The notes under the pieces are model-generated. The model searched no databases. It worked only from the letters and a program-made list of their open reading frames with translations, and was not told where the DNA came from. A DNA stretch of 48,911 bases, from positions 1 through 48,911 of the forward strand of contig CALXXE010000015.1 of NCBI GenBank assembly GCA_944392605.1. Direction: 5' to 3'. Position numbers and translations under genes: made by a program. The stretch is from an uncultured Clostridia bacterium. GTDB taxonomy: Bacteria > Bacillota > Clostridia > TANB77 > CAG-508. This document shows positions 26,857 to 36,100 of the stretch, piece after piece; within the stretch, counting starts at the first letter, position 1, and each line of letters starts with the position of its first letter.

Positions 26857-28125
26857 ATGAAATATGAAGTAAAAGAAATAAAAAAAGGTATAAAATTCCA
26901 TACTATAAATACTCATAAATTTAAAACAAATCTATTTGCAATATTTTTGAGTGTAGGATTAAATAGAGAAAATGTTACTAAAAATGCTTTGGTATCAATG
27001 CTTTTAAGAAGAGGAAGCAAAACGATGAAATCTCAAGAAGAGATAAGTAAGAAAATGGAAGAATTATATGGAGCAAGCTTTGATTGCGGACTTGATAAAA
27101 CAGGTAATAACCAAGTATTAAAGTTTTATATAGAATCTATAAATGATAATTATTTACCCGAACATAATGAAAATACTTTGAAGACAGTTATAGATAGTTT
27201 ATTAGAAATAGTATTTGATCCATATATAGAAAATGAAGGTTTTAAAAAAGAATATTTAGAACAAGAAAAAAACAATGTAAGACAGAGAATTGAAGGAAAA
27301 ATAGATAATAAAGCAAGGTACTCATTAGAAAGATGTATTGAGGAAATGTACAAGGATGAACCTTATGGATTATATAAGTTTGGATATATAGAAGATTTAG
27401 ATAGTATAAATGAAAAAAAATTATATGAATATTATATAGATTTAATAAATACTTGTAAGATAGATATTTTTTTATCAGGAAATTTAAGTGAAGATCTAGA
27501 TAAAATAATAGAAGGAAATGAGAATATTAAGAAACTAAAAGAAAGAGAACCTAAATTTGAAATACCTAAAATCCCAGAAAAGAGAGAAATAAAAGAAAAC
27601 ATAATAACAGAATCAATGGAAGTAACTCAAGGAAAATTAGTAATAGGTTTAAATGTAAATATAGATAATGATGAAGAAAAATATACAACATTAATGTATA
27701 ATAGCATATTAGGAGGTTCAGCAAATTCTAAATTATTTCAAAATGTAAGAGAAAAAGCACATTTAGCATATGTCGCATCATCTACTTATTATAGATTTAA
27801 AAGTATTATATTTATTAATAGTGGGATAGAAATATCAAATTATGATAAAGCATTAGAGTTAATTAGAAAACAAATAGAAGAAATGAAGAATGGGAACTTT
27901 ACAGAAGAAGAGATAGAAAATAGTAAAAAAGGAATAATTGCAGCGATAAACACAATAGATGATGAGCAAGATACAGGAATAACATATTATTTCGGTCAAG
28001 AATTATCGAACTCAAATGTATCAGAAGAGGAGTATATTAAGAAAATAGAGAATATAAACAAAAAAGACATTGTAGATATTGCTAATAAAGTACAGATAAA
28101 TACTATATACTTTTTAAAAGATTAA
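26857..28125 (+). CDS. ymfF: M16-like peptidase-fold protein, YmfF type (catalytically degenerate)
   Basis: The protein is 422 residues, with AAAGGAGGA upstream. It has the two-lobed pitrilysin (M16) fold: an N-terminal segment with FLSVGLNRENVTKNALVSMLLRRGS and a C-terminal lobe with LVIGLNVNIDNDEEKYTTLMYNSILGG and KAHLAYVASS. The HxxEH zinc motif is not present; the equivalent stretch reads ALVSMLLRRGS. Pairing of an inactive subunit with an active M16 partner is well known, and the active gene follows immediately. In B. subtilis, ymfF and ymfH act in modification of elongation factor P. The symbol is by family resemblance. Confidence 0.85.
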   Translation: MKYEVKEIKKGIKFHTINTHKFKTNLFAIFLSVGLNRENVTKNALVSMLLRRGSKTMKSQEEISKKMEELYGASFDCGLDKTGNNQVLKFYIESINDNYLPEHNENTLKTVIDSLLEIVFDPYIENEGFKKEYLEQEKNNVRQRIEGKIDNKARYSLERCIEEMYKDEPYGLYKFGYIEDLDSINEKKLYEYYIDLINTCKIDIFLSGNLSEDLDKIIEGNENIKKLKEREPKFEIPKIPEKREIKENIITESMEVTQGKLVIGLNVNIDNDEEKYTTLMYNSILGGSANSKLFQNVREKAHLAYVASSTYYRFKSIIFINSGIEISNYDKALELIRKQIEEMKNGNFTEEEIENSKKGIIAAINTIDDEQDTGITYYFGQELSNSNVSEEEYIKKIENINKKDIVDIANKVQINTIYFLKD

Positions 28126-28150
28126 TTTGAGAAAGGAGAATATAGAAGTA

Positions 28151-29437
28151 ATGCAAATAATAGAAAACTTAAAGGTTAAAGAAAAACTATATATAGAAAA
28201 ACTACAAAATGGTTTAACAGTAATGATAATACCAAAGCCAGGTATGAAAAAGAAATATATGATTTGGGGAACTAATTATGGATCAAATGATAATAAATTT
28301 ATAGTTCCAGGTGAAGAAGAGGTTACAGAAGTTCCAAATGGAGTAGCACACTTTTTAGAACATAAATTATTTGAACAAGAGGATGGGACAAATAGTTTGG
28401 ATACTCTAACTGCATTAGGAGTTAATGCAAATGCATATACAACAAATGACCATACAGCATATTTATTTGAGTGCACAGATAACTTCTATGAAGCTATGGA
28501 TGAATTAATGAATTATGTACAGCACCCATATTTTACGGATGAGAACGTAGAAAAAGAAAAAGGAATTATAGGTCAAGAAATAAGAATGTATGATGATTAT
28601 CCAGATTGGAGAGTGTATTTAAATACATTAGAAGCAATGTATAATGAAAATACTATAAAGATAGATATAACAGGAACAATAGAAACAATAAGTAAGATAG
28701 ATAAGGATATTTTATATAAATGCTATAATACTTTTTATCATCCATCAAATATGGCTATGGTTATAGCCGGAGACTTTAATCCAGAGGAACTTTTAGAAGA
28801 AGTTAAAAAGAGGCTAGTAAAAAAAGAGGCAAGTGGAGAAATAAAAAGAATTTATCCAGAAGAGAAAGAGGAAATAGTAAAACCAGAAATAGTTCAAAAA
28901 TTAGAAGTAAGTAGTCCTATTTATACAATTGGAATAAAAGATGCAAGAAAAGAAAACAGTAATGATAAAAGAGAAATAGTTAAAAAACATATAAGCATGG
29001 AAATATTATTAAATATTATATTTGGTAGAAGTTCTAAATTATATCAAGATTTGTATAAAGATGGAATTATATATGGAGAACCAAGTTTAGATTATGAATT
29101 TGGAAAAAACTATGCACATGTTTTAATTACAGGAATGTCTAGTAATCCAAGAGAAATGTATAGATTATTTAAACAAAGGGTAGAAGAACTAAAAAATAAC
29201 GGTATAGATAAAAATGATTTTGAAAGATTAAAGAAAATGATATATGGAAATTATGTAAGAGAGTATAATGATGTACAAGATATTGCAAGAATGTTTTTAT
29301 CAGATTATTTTAAAGGAATTTGTAGTTTTGACTATTTAGAAGAAATAGAAGGTATAAATGTAGAATATTTAAATCAAGTGTTAAAAGATGTATTTAAAGA
29401 AGAAAAAATGGTGCTTTCTATTGTGGAAAATGAATAA
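28151..29437 (+). CDS. ymfH: M16 zinc peptidase, YmfH type (active subunit)
   Basis: The product is 428 residues from ATG 28151; AAAGGAG lies at 28131-28137, a rather long spacing. TTG 28127 extends the frame but has no ribosome binding site. The zinc-binding HFLEH motif is at residues 67-71, and the downstream Glu falls in EKEKGIIGQEIRMY, as expected for active M16 peptidases. NANAYTTNDHTAYLF and the C-terminal lobe with FGRSSKLYQDLYKDGIIYG also fit. The gene follows ymfF by 25 bases, so the two are co-transcribed and their products likely form a heterodimer. Confidence 0.9.
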   Translation: MQIIENLKVKEKLYIEKLQNGLTVMIIPKPGMKKKYMIWGTNYGSNDNKFIVPGEEEVTEVPNGVAHFLEHKLFEQEDGTNSLDTLTALGVNANAYTTNDHTAYLFECTDNFYEAMDELMNYVQHPYFTDENVEKEKGIIGQEIRMYDDYPDWRVYLNTLEAMYNENTIKIDITGTIETISKIDKDILYKCYNTFYHPSNMAMVIAGDFNPEELLEEVKKRLVKKEASGEIKRIYPEEKEEIVKPEIVQKLEVSSPIYTIGIKDARKENSNDKREIVKKHISMEILLNIIFGRSSKLYQDLYKDGIIYGEPSLDYEFGKNYAHVLITGMSSNPREMYRLFKQRVEELKNNGIDKNDFERLKKMIYGNYVREYNDVQDIARMFLSDYFKGICSFDYLEEIEGINVEYLNQVLKDVFKEEKMVLSIVENE

Positions 29438-29461
29438 AAAAGTCATATAGAAAAATGTTTT

Positions 29462-29505
29462 AAAAACGGTATTTGTAAAATAAAAAAAACAATACCGTTT
29501 TTTAC
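29462..29505 (+). terminator. ymfF-ymfH terminator
   Basis: AAAAACGGTATT (29462-29473) pairs perfectly with AATACCGTTTTT (29491-29502), followed by T residues. Confidence 0.85.
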
Positions 29506-29576
29506 TGTTTTTATTTGTCGAAAAATGACTTTTTTTGACATACGAAAGTTGACAAAAACCATTGAAAATACTTGAC

Positions 29577-29605
29577 TTGAGGAATATTATGTGTTAATTT
29601 ATAAT
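29577..29605 (+). promoter_or_regulatory. Promoter of the Spo0E-like gene
   Basis: TTGAGG (29577-29582), 17-base spacer, TATAAT (29600-29605). An overlapping option is TTGACT (29572) with TTAATT (29595). Several further TTGAC motifs lie upstream (29535-29575). Confidence 0.5.
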
Positions 29606-29643
29606 TGTTACTGAAGATAATAAAAGAAAAAGGAGAGATAGAT

Positions 29644-29808
29644 ATGTTAAATGATGAAATTTGTAAATTAAGAGATAAATTAAATAAAAGTATAGAACAA
29701 GGAAATGATTATAAAGAAACATATAAGCTAAGTGTTGAGTTAGACGAGCTTATTGCTAAATATTATAGAGATTTAAATTCAGGTAAAAAAAAACTGGTTT
29801 GGATATAG
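29644..29808 (+). CDS. Spo0E-like aspartyl-phosphate phosphatase family protein
   Basis: The product is 54 residues from ATG 29644, with AAAGGAGAGA upstream. It matches the Spo0E family layout: a first helix with IxxLRxxLN, a loop, then LSVELDELIAKYYRDL carrying the signature S-x-x-L-D-x-L-I-x-x-Y. Spo0E proteins dephosphorylate Spo0A-P and so delay sporulation; other members act on other response regulators. The gene is monocistronic, between its own promoter and terminator. Its presence suggests a spore-forming or Spo0A-using ancestry, but no other sporulation gene is visible here. Confidence 0.8.
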   Translation: MLNDEICKLRDKLNKSIEQGNDYKETYKLSVELDELIAKYYRDLNSGKKKLVWI

Positions 29809-29817
29809 AAGAAATAT

Positions 29818-29850
29818 AAAGGTCCTTAAATATGTTTAGGGGCTTTTGTT
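29818..29850 (+). terminator. Terminator of the Spo0E-like gene
   Basis: A 13-bp stem with three G-U wobbles, AAAGGTCCTTAAA (29818-29830) with TTTAGGGGCTTTT (29835-29847), has a TATG loop. The U tract is short. Confidence 0.6.
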
Positions 29851-29885
29851 GTGTGAGAAAACAGCTAAATGAAGAAATATAAATT

Positions 29886-29913
29886 ATAACTGTACTCAGA
29901 AGAGTACAGTTAT
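29886..29913 (+). promoter_or_regulatory. Perfect 12-bp inverted repeat upstream of lysC
   Basis: ATAACTGTACTC (29886-29897) and GAGTACAGTTAT (29902-29913) are perfect complements around AGAA. No U run follows, and the lysC promoter lies 44 bases downstream. It could be an operator or a second barrier behind the Spo0E-like gene. Confidence 0.55.
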
Positions 29914-29957
29914 CTGTTGGAAAGATATGTATTTGTGAACTTTAATTTAACTATTAC

Positions 29958-29986
29958 TTGAAAAATTAGTAAATATATAATATAAT
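29958..29986 (+). promoter_or_regulatory. lysC-dapA-dapB promoter
   Basis: TTGAAA (29958-29963), 17-base spacer, TATAAT (29981-29986). The resulting leader is only about 60 nt, too short for a lysine riboswitch. Confidence 0.7.
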
Positions 29987-30053
29987 AACAAAATCAAGAA
30001 AGCATTATCTAGACTTAGATTGAGCTTATAAACTAAAAAAGGTTGTGACTAAA

Positions 30054-31235
30054 ATGAACACAATAGTATTAAAATTTGGAGGTAGTTCAGTAGCAGACAA
30101 CATTAAGTTAAATGTTGTTGCGCAAAAAATCATTAGCTTAAAAAAAGAAGCTAAGAACATTGTAGTAGTTGTATCAGCACAGGGAAAGACAACAGACAGA
30201 TTGATCAAAGAGGCACAAGAGTTATCAGCTGTGCCAAATGAAAGAGAAATGGATATGCTTTTATCTACAGGAGAACAAGTAACTATTTCAAAACTTAGTA
30301 TTTTACTAAATAGAATGGGGCATCCGGCAATATCACTTACAGGATGGCAAGCTGGAATAGAGACAAATTTAGTATACGGAAGTGCTAAGATTAAACAGAT
30401 TTACACAAGTAGAATAGAGCAAGAACTAGCAAAAGGAAAGATTGTAATAGTAGCAGGATTTCAAGGGTTAAATTCTAGGGAGGATATCACAACACTTGGA
30501 AGAGGTGGTTCAGATACAACAGCTGTTGCTTTACAAGCAGCTCTAAAAGCGGATAAATGTTATATTTTTTCAGATGTTGATGGAATATATTCAGCAGACC
30601 CTAATATGGTGACTTTTGCAAAAAGGTTAGATGAAATATCTTTTGATGAGATGCAAGAGATTGCAGATGCAGGGGCAAAGGTGTTGCATAATAGATGTAT
30701 ACAAATAGGAAAGAAATTTGGAAATGATATAATTGCAAAATCAACTTTTACAGACGAGGGTGGAACCAGAGTTTGTAAAGGAATAGAAACTAGAGAAGTA
30801 AAAAGTATTGTCAAAAATGATGGACTAATAACAGTTATAATGAATCAAAAAAAAGGTGTAACAGGAGCAGAAGGTTATCAAGTTTATAGTGCTTTATTAG
30901 ACCAAAATATAATAGTAGAATGGTTTGAAAAAGATAGTGATTCATTTAAATTCAGAATAAAGAAAGCAGAGTTAAATAAAGTACAAAAATTATTAGATAG
31001 TAAATTTTCAGAATATGAAATTGAATTAGAGGATTTTATAAAATTAAGTATTGTTGGATATGGCATTATACAAGATAATGTAATATTAAATAAAACAATG
31101 GACATATTGAAAGAATATAATGTAGAAGTAATAAAAGTTAGTCTAACACAATCAAAGATAGAGATCGTTGTAGATGATATTACAGGAGAAACAATGGATG
31201 TATTACATAAAAAATTAATAAGAAAGGAGAGATAG
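30054..31235 (+). CDS. lysC: Aspartate kinase
   Basis: This enzyme phosphorylates aspartate, the first step to lysine, diaminopimelate, threonine and methionine. The product is 393 residues from ATG 30054; GTG 30045 would add three residues. The N-terminal kinase domain has VLKFGGSSVAD, the substrate loop LGRGGSDTTAVALQAAL and FSDVDGIYSADP. The C-terminal region (about residues 255-393) contains two ACT-type regulatory segments, expected to bind the feedback inhibitor. The dapA and dapB neighbours favour a lysine/cell-wall branch role. There is no riboswitch in the short leader, so control is probably by allostery or the inverted repeat upstream. Confidence 0.93.
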   Translation: MNTIVLKFGGSSVADNIKLNVVAQKIISLKKEAKNIVVVVSAQGKTTDRLIKEAQELSAVPNEREMDMLLSTGEQVTISKLSILLNRMGHPAISLTGWQAGIETNLVYGSAKIKQIYTSRIEQELAKGKIVIVAGFQGLNSREDITTLGRGGSDTTAVALQAALKADKCYIFSDVDGIYSADPNMVTFAKRLDEISFDEMQEIADAGAKVLHNRCIQIGKKFGNDIIAKSTFTDEGGTRVCKGIETREVKSIVKNDGLITVIMNQKKGVTGAEGYQVYSALLDQNIIVEWFEKDSDSFKFRIKKAELNKVQKLLDSKFSEYEIELEDFIKLSIVGYGIIQDNVILNKTMDILKEYNVEVIKVSLTQSKIEIVVDDITGETMDVLHKKLIRKER

Positions 31236-31239
31236 GATT

Positions 31240-32124
31240 ATGAAAAATACTATTTTCAAAGGATGTGGAACGGCTATTGCTACACCATTTACAGAAGATG
31301 GAGTAAATTTTGAGGAGTTTGGTAAACTTCTAGAAGATCAAATTGAAGCAGGAGTAGATGCTATTATTGTTTGCGGTACTACTGGAGAATCAGCTACAAT
31401 GTCTGAAAAAGAAAAAAAGGAGACAATTAAGTTCGCAATTGATAAAATTGCAAAAAGAACTAAAGTAGTTATAGGAACAGGAAGTAATAATACAAAGTCA
31501 GCGATTGAAATGTCTAAATATGCAGAGGAATCAGGTGCAGATGCTTTGCTTGTTGTAACTCCTTATTATAATAAAACAACACAAAAAGGTTTGGTTGCAC
31601 ATTTTAAAGCAATTGCAGAATCTGTAAGTTTACCTATTATAATGTATAGTGTGGCAAGTAGAACAGGAGTAAATATCACTCCAGAAACTTGTTTAGAATT
31701 ATCTAAGGTAGATAATATAGTAGCAATAAAAGAAGCAAGTGGAAATATATCACAAGTTGCAAAAATTGCTGCTTTATGTGGAGATAATTTAGATATATAT
31801 TCAGGTAATGATGACCAAATTATACCGGTTCTTTCATTAGGAGGAAAAGGTGTTATATCAGTTTTATCAAATGTTATGCCAAAATATACACATGATATGA
31901 CATATAAATATTTTAATGGAGAAGTAGAAGAAGCAACTAAAATGCAATTGGATGTAATTGATTTAATAGATGCATTATTCTCAGAGGTGAATCCAATACC
32001 CGTAAAATATGCATTAAACTTAATGGGATATAATTTTGGAAAACCTCGTATGCCTTTAATAGAATTATCTGATAGTAATAAAGAAAAAATGAAAGAAATT
32101 ATGAAAAAGCATAATTTAATATAA
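31240..32124 (+). CDS. dapA: 4-hydroxy-tetrahydrodipicolinate synthase
   Basis: DapA condenses pyruvate with aspartate semialdehyde, the committed step to diaminopimelate for peptidoglycan and lysine. The protein is 294 residues, a standard length. Family landmarks are CGTAIATPF, VCGTTGESATM and the Schiff-base lysine Lys164 in VAIKEASGN. VTPYYNKTTQKGLVAHF contains the catalytic Tyr. AAAGGAG lies inside the end of lysC and the start follows lysC by 4 bases, so translation is likely coupled. Confidence 0.96.
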   Translation: MKNTIFKGCGTAIATPFTEDGVNFEEFGKLLEDQIEAGVDAIIVCGTTGESATMSEKEKKETIKFAIDKIAKRTKVVIGTGSNNTKSAIEMSKYAEESGADALLVVTPYYNKTTQKGLVAHFKAIAESVSLPIIMYSVASRTGVNITPETCLELSKVDNIVAIKEASGNISQVAKIAALCGDNLDIYSGNDDQIIPVLSLGGKGVISVLSNVMPKYTHDMTYKYFNGEVEEATKMQLDVIDLIDALFSEVNPIPVKYALNLMGYNFGKPRMPLIELSDSNKEKMKEIMKKHNLI

Positions 32125-32154
32125 TGAAAAATAAACAAAGATAAGGAGAAAACA

Positions 32155-32901
32155 ATGAACGTATTAATAAATGGTGCAGATGGAAAAATGGGAAATGAAC
32201 TTCTAAGTGTTATAAATAACCAAGAAGGTTTTAATGTCGTTTGCGGTTTTGATAGAGAAGCAAACGATAAAAATGGAGTTCCTATTTATTCTAACATAGA
32301 TGATATTAAAGAAAAGGTAGATGTGATAATAGACTTTTCAGTACCAGTTGCTACTTTTAAAATATTAAAATATGCGGTGAATAATAAAGTGCCAATTGTA
32401 ATTGCAACAACTGGTTTTACTAAAGAAGAAATTGAACAAATAGAAGAATTCTCCAAAGAGATTCCTATATTTAGAAGTTCTAATATGTCTTTAGATATAA
32501 ACTTAATGGCTAAAATAGTTCAAGAAGTTGCAAAAGTTTTAACTAATACAGATATAGAGATAGTAGAAACACATCATAATAGAAAAATAGATGCACCAAG
32601 TGGAACAGCAATTTTGCTTGCTAATGCTATTAATGATGTACTAAAAGACAAGAAAACATATACATTTGATAGAATGCAAAAAAGAGAAGCAAGAAAGAAA
32701 AATGAAATTGGATTTTCGTCTATAAGGGGAGGAAATATCGTTGGAGAACATAGTGTTAAGTTCTTTGGTGAAAATGAAGAACTTGAAATTACGCATAAAG
32801 CTTATTCAAGACAAGTATTTGCTGAAGGTGCACTAAAAGCAGCAGAATTTATTGTAAAACAAAATGCAGGTTTGTATGATATGAACGATATTGTTAAATA
32901 A
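32155..32901 (+). CDS. dapB: 4-hydroxy-tetrahydrodipicolinate reductase
   Basis: DapB reduces the DapA product with NAD(P)H. The protein is 248 residues. It has the Rossmann glycine motif GADGKMG near the N-terminus, VIDFSVP, and VIATTGFTKEE. The signature ETHHNRKIDAPSGTA holds the catalytic His pair and the Lys. ATAAGGAG precedes the start. It is the last gene of lysC-dapA-dapB. Aspartate-semialdehyde dehydrogenase (asd), needed between lysC and dapA, is not in the window. Confidence 0.96.
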   Translation: MNVLINGADGKMGNELLSVINNQEGFNVVCGFDREANDKNGVPIYSNIDDIKEKVDVIIDFSVPVATFKILKYAVNNKVPIVIATTGFTKEEIEQIEEFSKEIPIFRSSNMSLDINLMAKIVQEVAKVLTNTDIEIVETHHNRKIDAPSGTAILLANAINDVLKDKKTYTFDRMQKREARKKNEIGFSSIRGGNIVGEHSVKFFGENEELEITHKAYSRQVFAEGALKAAEFIVKQNAGLYDMNDIVK

Positions 32902-32919
32902 ATATGAGGAAGAGAGAGG

Positions 32920-32954
32920 AGACTAGGAAATGTAAAATTTCTTGGTCTTTTTTT
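32920..32954 (+). terminator. lysC-dapA-dapB terminator
   Basis: AGACTAGGAAAT (32920-32931) pairs with ATTTCTTGGTCT (32937-32948, two wobbles), followed by seven T. Confidence 0.8.
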
Positions 32955-33180
32955 CTTTTGGTTAAGATATTTACAAAATACTTATCCGTAAGAAAAGCTT
33001 AAATTTATGCAGTTTTTATTACAAAATGAAAACAAAAAGTAATTAAAGCTTAAAAAAGTACAAAGCTTGAATTTCCGTAGATAAAGCAGTTTTTGTCAAA
33101 TATTGTTGTATTTACTATTACTATATTAGCTATATATAATTAATATATATATTATTTATACAAAAAGGAGACTGTTAGTT
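32955..33180 (+). promoter_or_regulatory. Upstream region of the giant adhesin gene: promoter and repeated AAAGCTT boxes
   Basis: No gene is seen in this stretch. The best promoter is TTGTCA (33093-33098), 17-base spacer, TATTAC (33116-33121), giving a leader of about 55 nt with an ATAT-rich self-complementary stretch before AAAAAGGAG. Three AAAGCTT boxes occur at 32994-33000, 33045-33051 and 33062-33068. TTTCCGTAG (33072-33080) follows, and its complement CTACGGAAA also lies just upstream of the rpoB promoter. A partial direct repeat, TCCGTA...AGCAGTTTTT-like, appears twice (about 32985-33017 and 33074-33095). Confidence 0.45.
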
Positions 33181-36100
33181 ATGGGAAAATTTAAGGGAAA
33201 GTTAAAGAGTTTTAAGGAGATTGTTTTAAATCGCAAAAAACAAATTGGTGTTATAGCAATAATTTTAATAATAATTGCAATAGCTACGACATTAATTTAC
33301 AAAAACATTGAGCAAGCAAGAATGCTTGCAAATAATCCAGAACTTGCAAAAGCAATGACATATGACCAAGTTCAAGAGGGAGAAGAAATAGTAGAAGGAA
33401 CAGATGGTAAGGTTAAGTTTGATGCCTTCTTTCTTCGTGACTTAAATGGAGATGGTTATGCAGAGAGTATAAGAGGAACATCAAAAGAAATAGGAAAAGA
33501 AGATACCTTGTATATGGAGATAAGTGTAAATACATCAGGGTACCTTAAAGATGCAAAAATCACAATAAATGATGGAAATTATTATTTCCAAACAGCACTA
33601 CCAAAAGATGATGAACTAAAGGATAATTATATCGGAAGTAACATAAAAACAATTGAATTTAACCAATTAAACAATGGAACACAGAAAATGTTAACAGGAG
33701 CAGTAAAAGCTTCTATTAATAATAACATAAATGATTATAGTGAAGTAAATAGCATAACTTTAACAGGAACATATGTAACAGAAAATAATAAAGAGATTCC
33801 AATAACAAAAACAGTCAAATTTAATATAGATTGGTATGGAACAACAAAAGCTACTATAACTAATACAAGTAGTAGTTATAATAATTATACTGATTTAGAT
33901 GATAGATTAGATGAAGAAAATGGACAAGTAACATTAGATTTTTCTATAAAAACACAAGAAACAGCAAATGAATTAATAATAAAAAGTAATCATGTAGAAG
34001 CAGAGATACCACAATTAAACGGATATAATCCAATTAGTGTAACATATACAGGAAGTAATGCTATATTTAATTATGATGAGCAAAGTAAAAAAGTAACAAT
34101 AGTTAGAGAGTCAAAAGTAAGTACAGATGGAACGGTAACAAGTACTTTATCTAGAAGTAATTCATATTCAATAAGAATTATTTATCCAATAGAAGCATAT
34201 CAGAGTATAGGAGAAGAAACAATAACAATAAGAATACCTGTTAGAACATATTATGAAGGATACAACAACTCTAGCAAAGAATTTGAGAATCCATATGTAT
34301 CAAATACAGCATTAGAAACTATAGTAGTAAATTACAGAAGACCAACAGGTGAGGTAGCGAGGTTTGATGTAACAGTAGGTAAATCTTCGATTGTTTCAAA
34401 GGAAAAACCATTGAGAATATATAATGGCTTAAGTGATGTAGAAAAAGATGATACATATCAAGTGAAGTGGGAAGTATATACTGGAGTAGAAGTTGCAAAA
34501 AGTAATATTGTTATGAAAGAAACTGAAAATGGAAAAACACAAATTGCAGATAGTTTTATAAAAACAAACTCAAACAAGGAAAGCATGGAAAATATAACTA
34601 CTAATATAGGAATAGGAATTTCAGGAGCTGATGGATTACTTAAAGAAGATGGATGGATTAAAGTATATGATGATAATACTGGAGATTTATTAGTTACGTT
34701 TACTAAAGAAAATTGGAATGATTATACAAGCAATAATCCATATATATATGAATTACCAGTAAAACATATAAGAATTGAAACAAGTGATGCAAATGCTGAT
34801 TCTTATTTTTATATATATAATATTAAAGAGTTAGATGATAATTATATAACGACGAATTATACAAGAGATGAATTTAATGATTTACAATATATTGAATCTA
34901 ATTTAGTAGGATATATAGGTGGAACATATATAAATACAGATACAAATCAAGCGAGTTACCAAGCACCATATTCAATAGCAGGAATAGGATTAAGCAATAA
35001 TACAATTTCTACACAAACAACGGAAGAAAACGAGAAGATAATAATAACAGCACATTATAACAGTTCAAGTAATCAAGTAGGCTGGACAGATGGAAGTTTT
35101 TTAGTGAAATTTCCAAAAGAGATTCTAATGGCAGAAATTAATAATGTAGAGATAAACAATAGTAATGTAGATATTACAAGTTATGAATTAATAGAGCAAG
35201 ATGGAATAAAATTTGTTAAGGTAAACACAGAAAATAGGAATGATACTCCACAGACTTATAGTATAACAATAGATTTAGATATAACGTCAGATCCAAGAAT
35301 ACCAACAAAGACAGGAGAAGTTGAATTATATGCATCAAATGAAGAATTTTGTGATTATCGATATAGTGAAAATGATATTTATGATGTTAATGATAATCTA
35401 AATACATATGAAAAAATAAATTATGATTCTACAGAATTAAATATGATTTCACCAAATAGTTTACTTACTAACCAAGTAGGAAGTAATTATGATAACAAAG
35501 GAAGTATTGTTGTATCACCACAAATAGCAGATGTAAGACCAGCATATGGCATAGTAGACCAAGAAAATGAAAAAGAAGCGACAATAGGAGTACAAATAAG
35601 AAATAATTATTCAAGTACTATAAGTGAAATAGTAATATTAGGAAAAATTCCTTTTGAAGGAAATTCATATGTATTAAGTGGAGAAGATTTAGGGTCTACA
35701 TTTACTACAAAAATGACAAATGCAGGAATACAAATACCAGAAGGGCTACAACAATACGCAACTGTATATTATTCAGAAAATGAGAATCCAGATAGAGATT
35801 TAACTAAAGCGGAAAATGGATGGAAAACAGCAAATCAAATAACAAATTGGGATAATATTAAAACATTTTTAATTGACCTTGGTAATTATGTTATGCCAAC
35901 AGGAGCAGAATATGTATTTAATTACGTTATAAAGATACCAAATGGTTTAGAGTTTAACCAAGCATCATTTAGTCACCATGGAGTATACTTTAGTTTAGAT
36001 ACAGACCAAGGAAAATATAGAACACAAGTAGAACCTAATAAATTAGGATTTAGGATAGCAGAGAAGTTTAATTTAGAACTAACAAAATACCAAACAGGAA

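Noticed and set aside
29987-30053. Lysine riboswitch before lysC
   Set aside because: The leader from the consensus promoter is only about 60 nt; a lysine riboswitch needs roughly 170 nt and its conserved helices are not seen upstream either.
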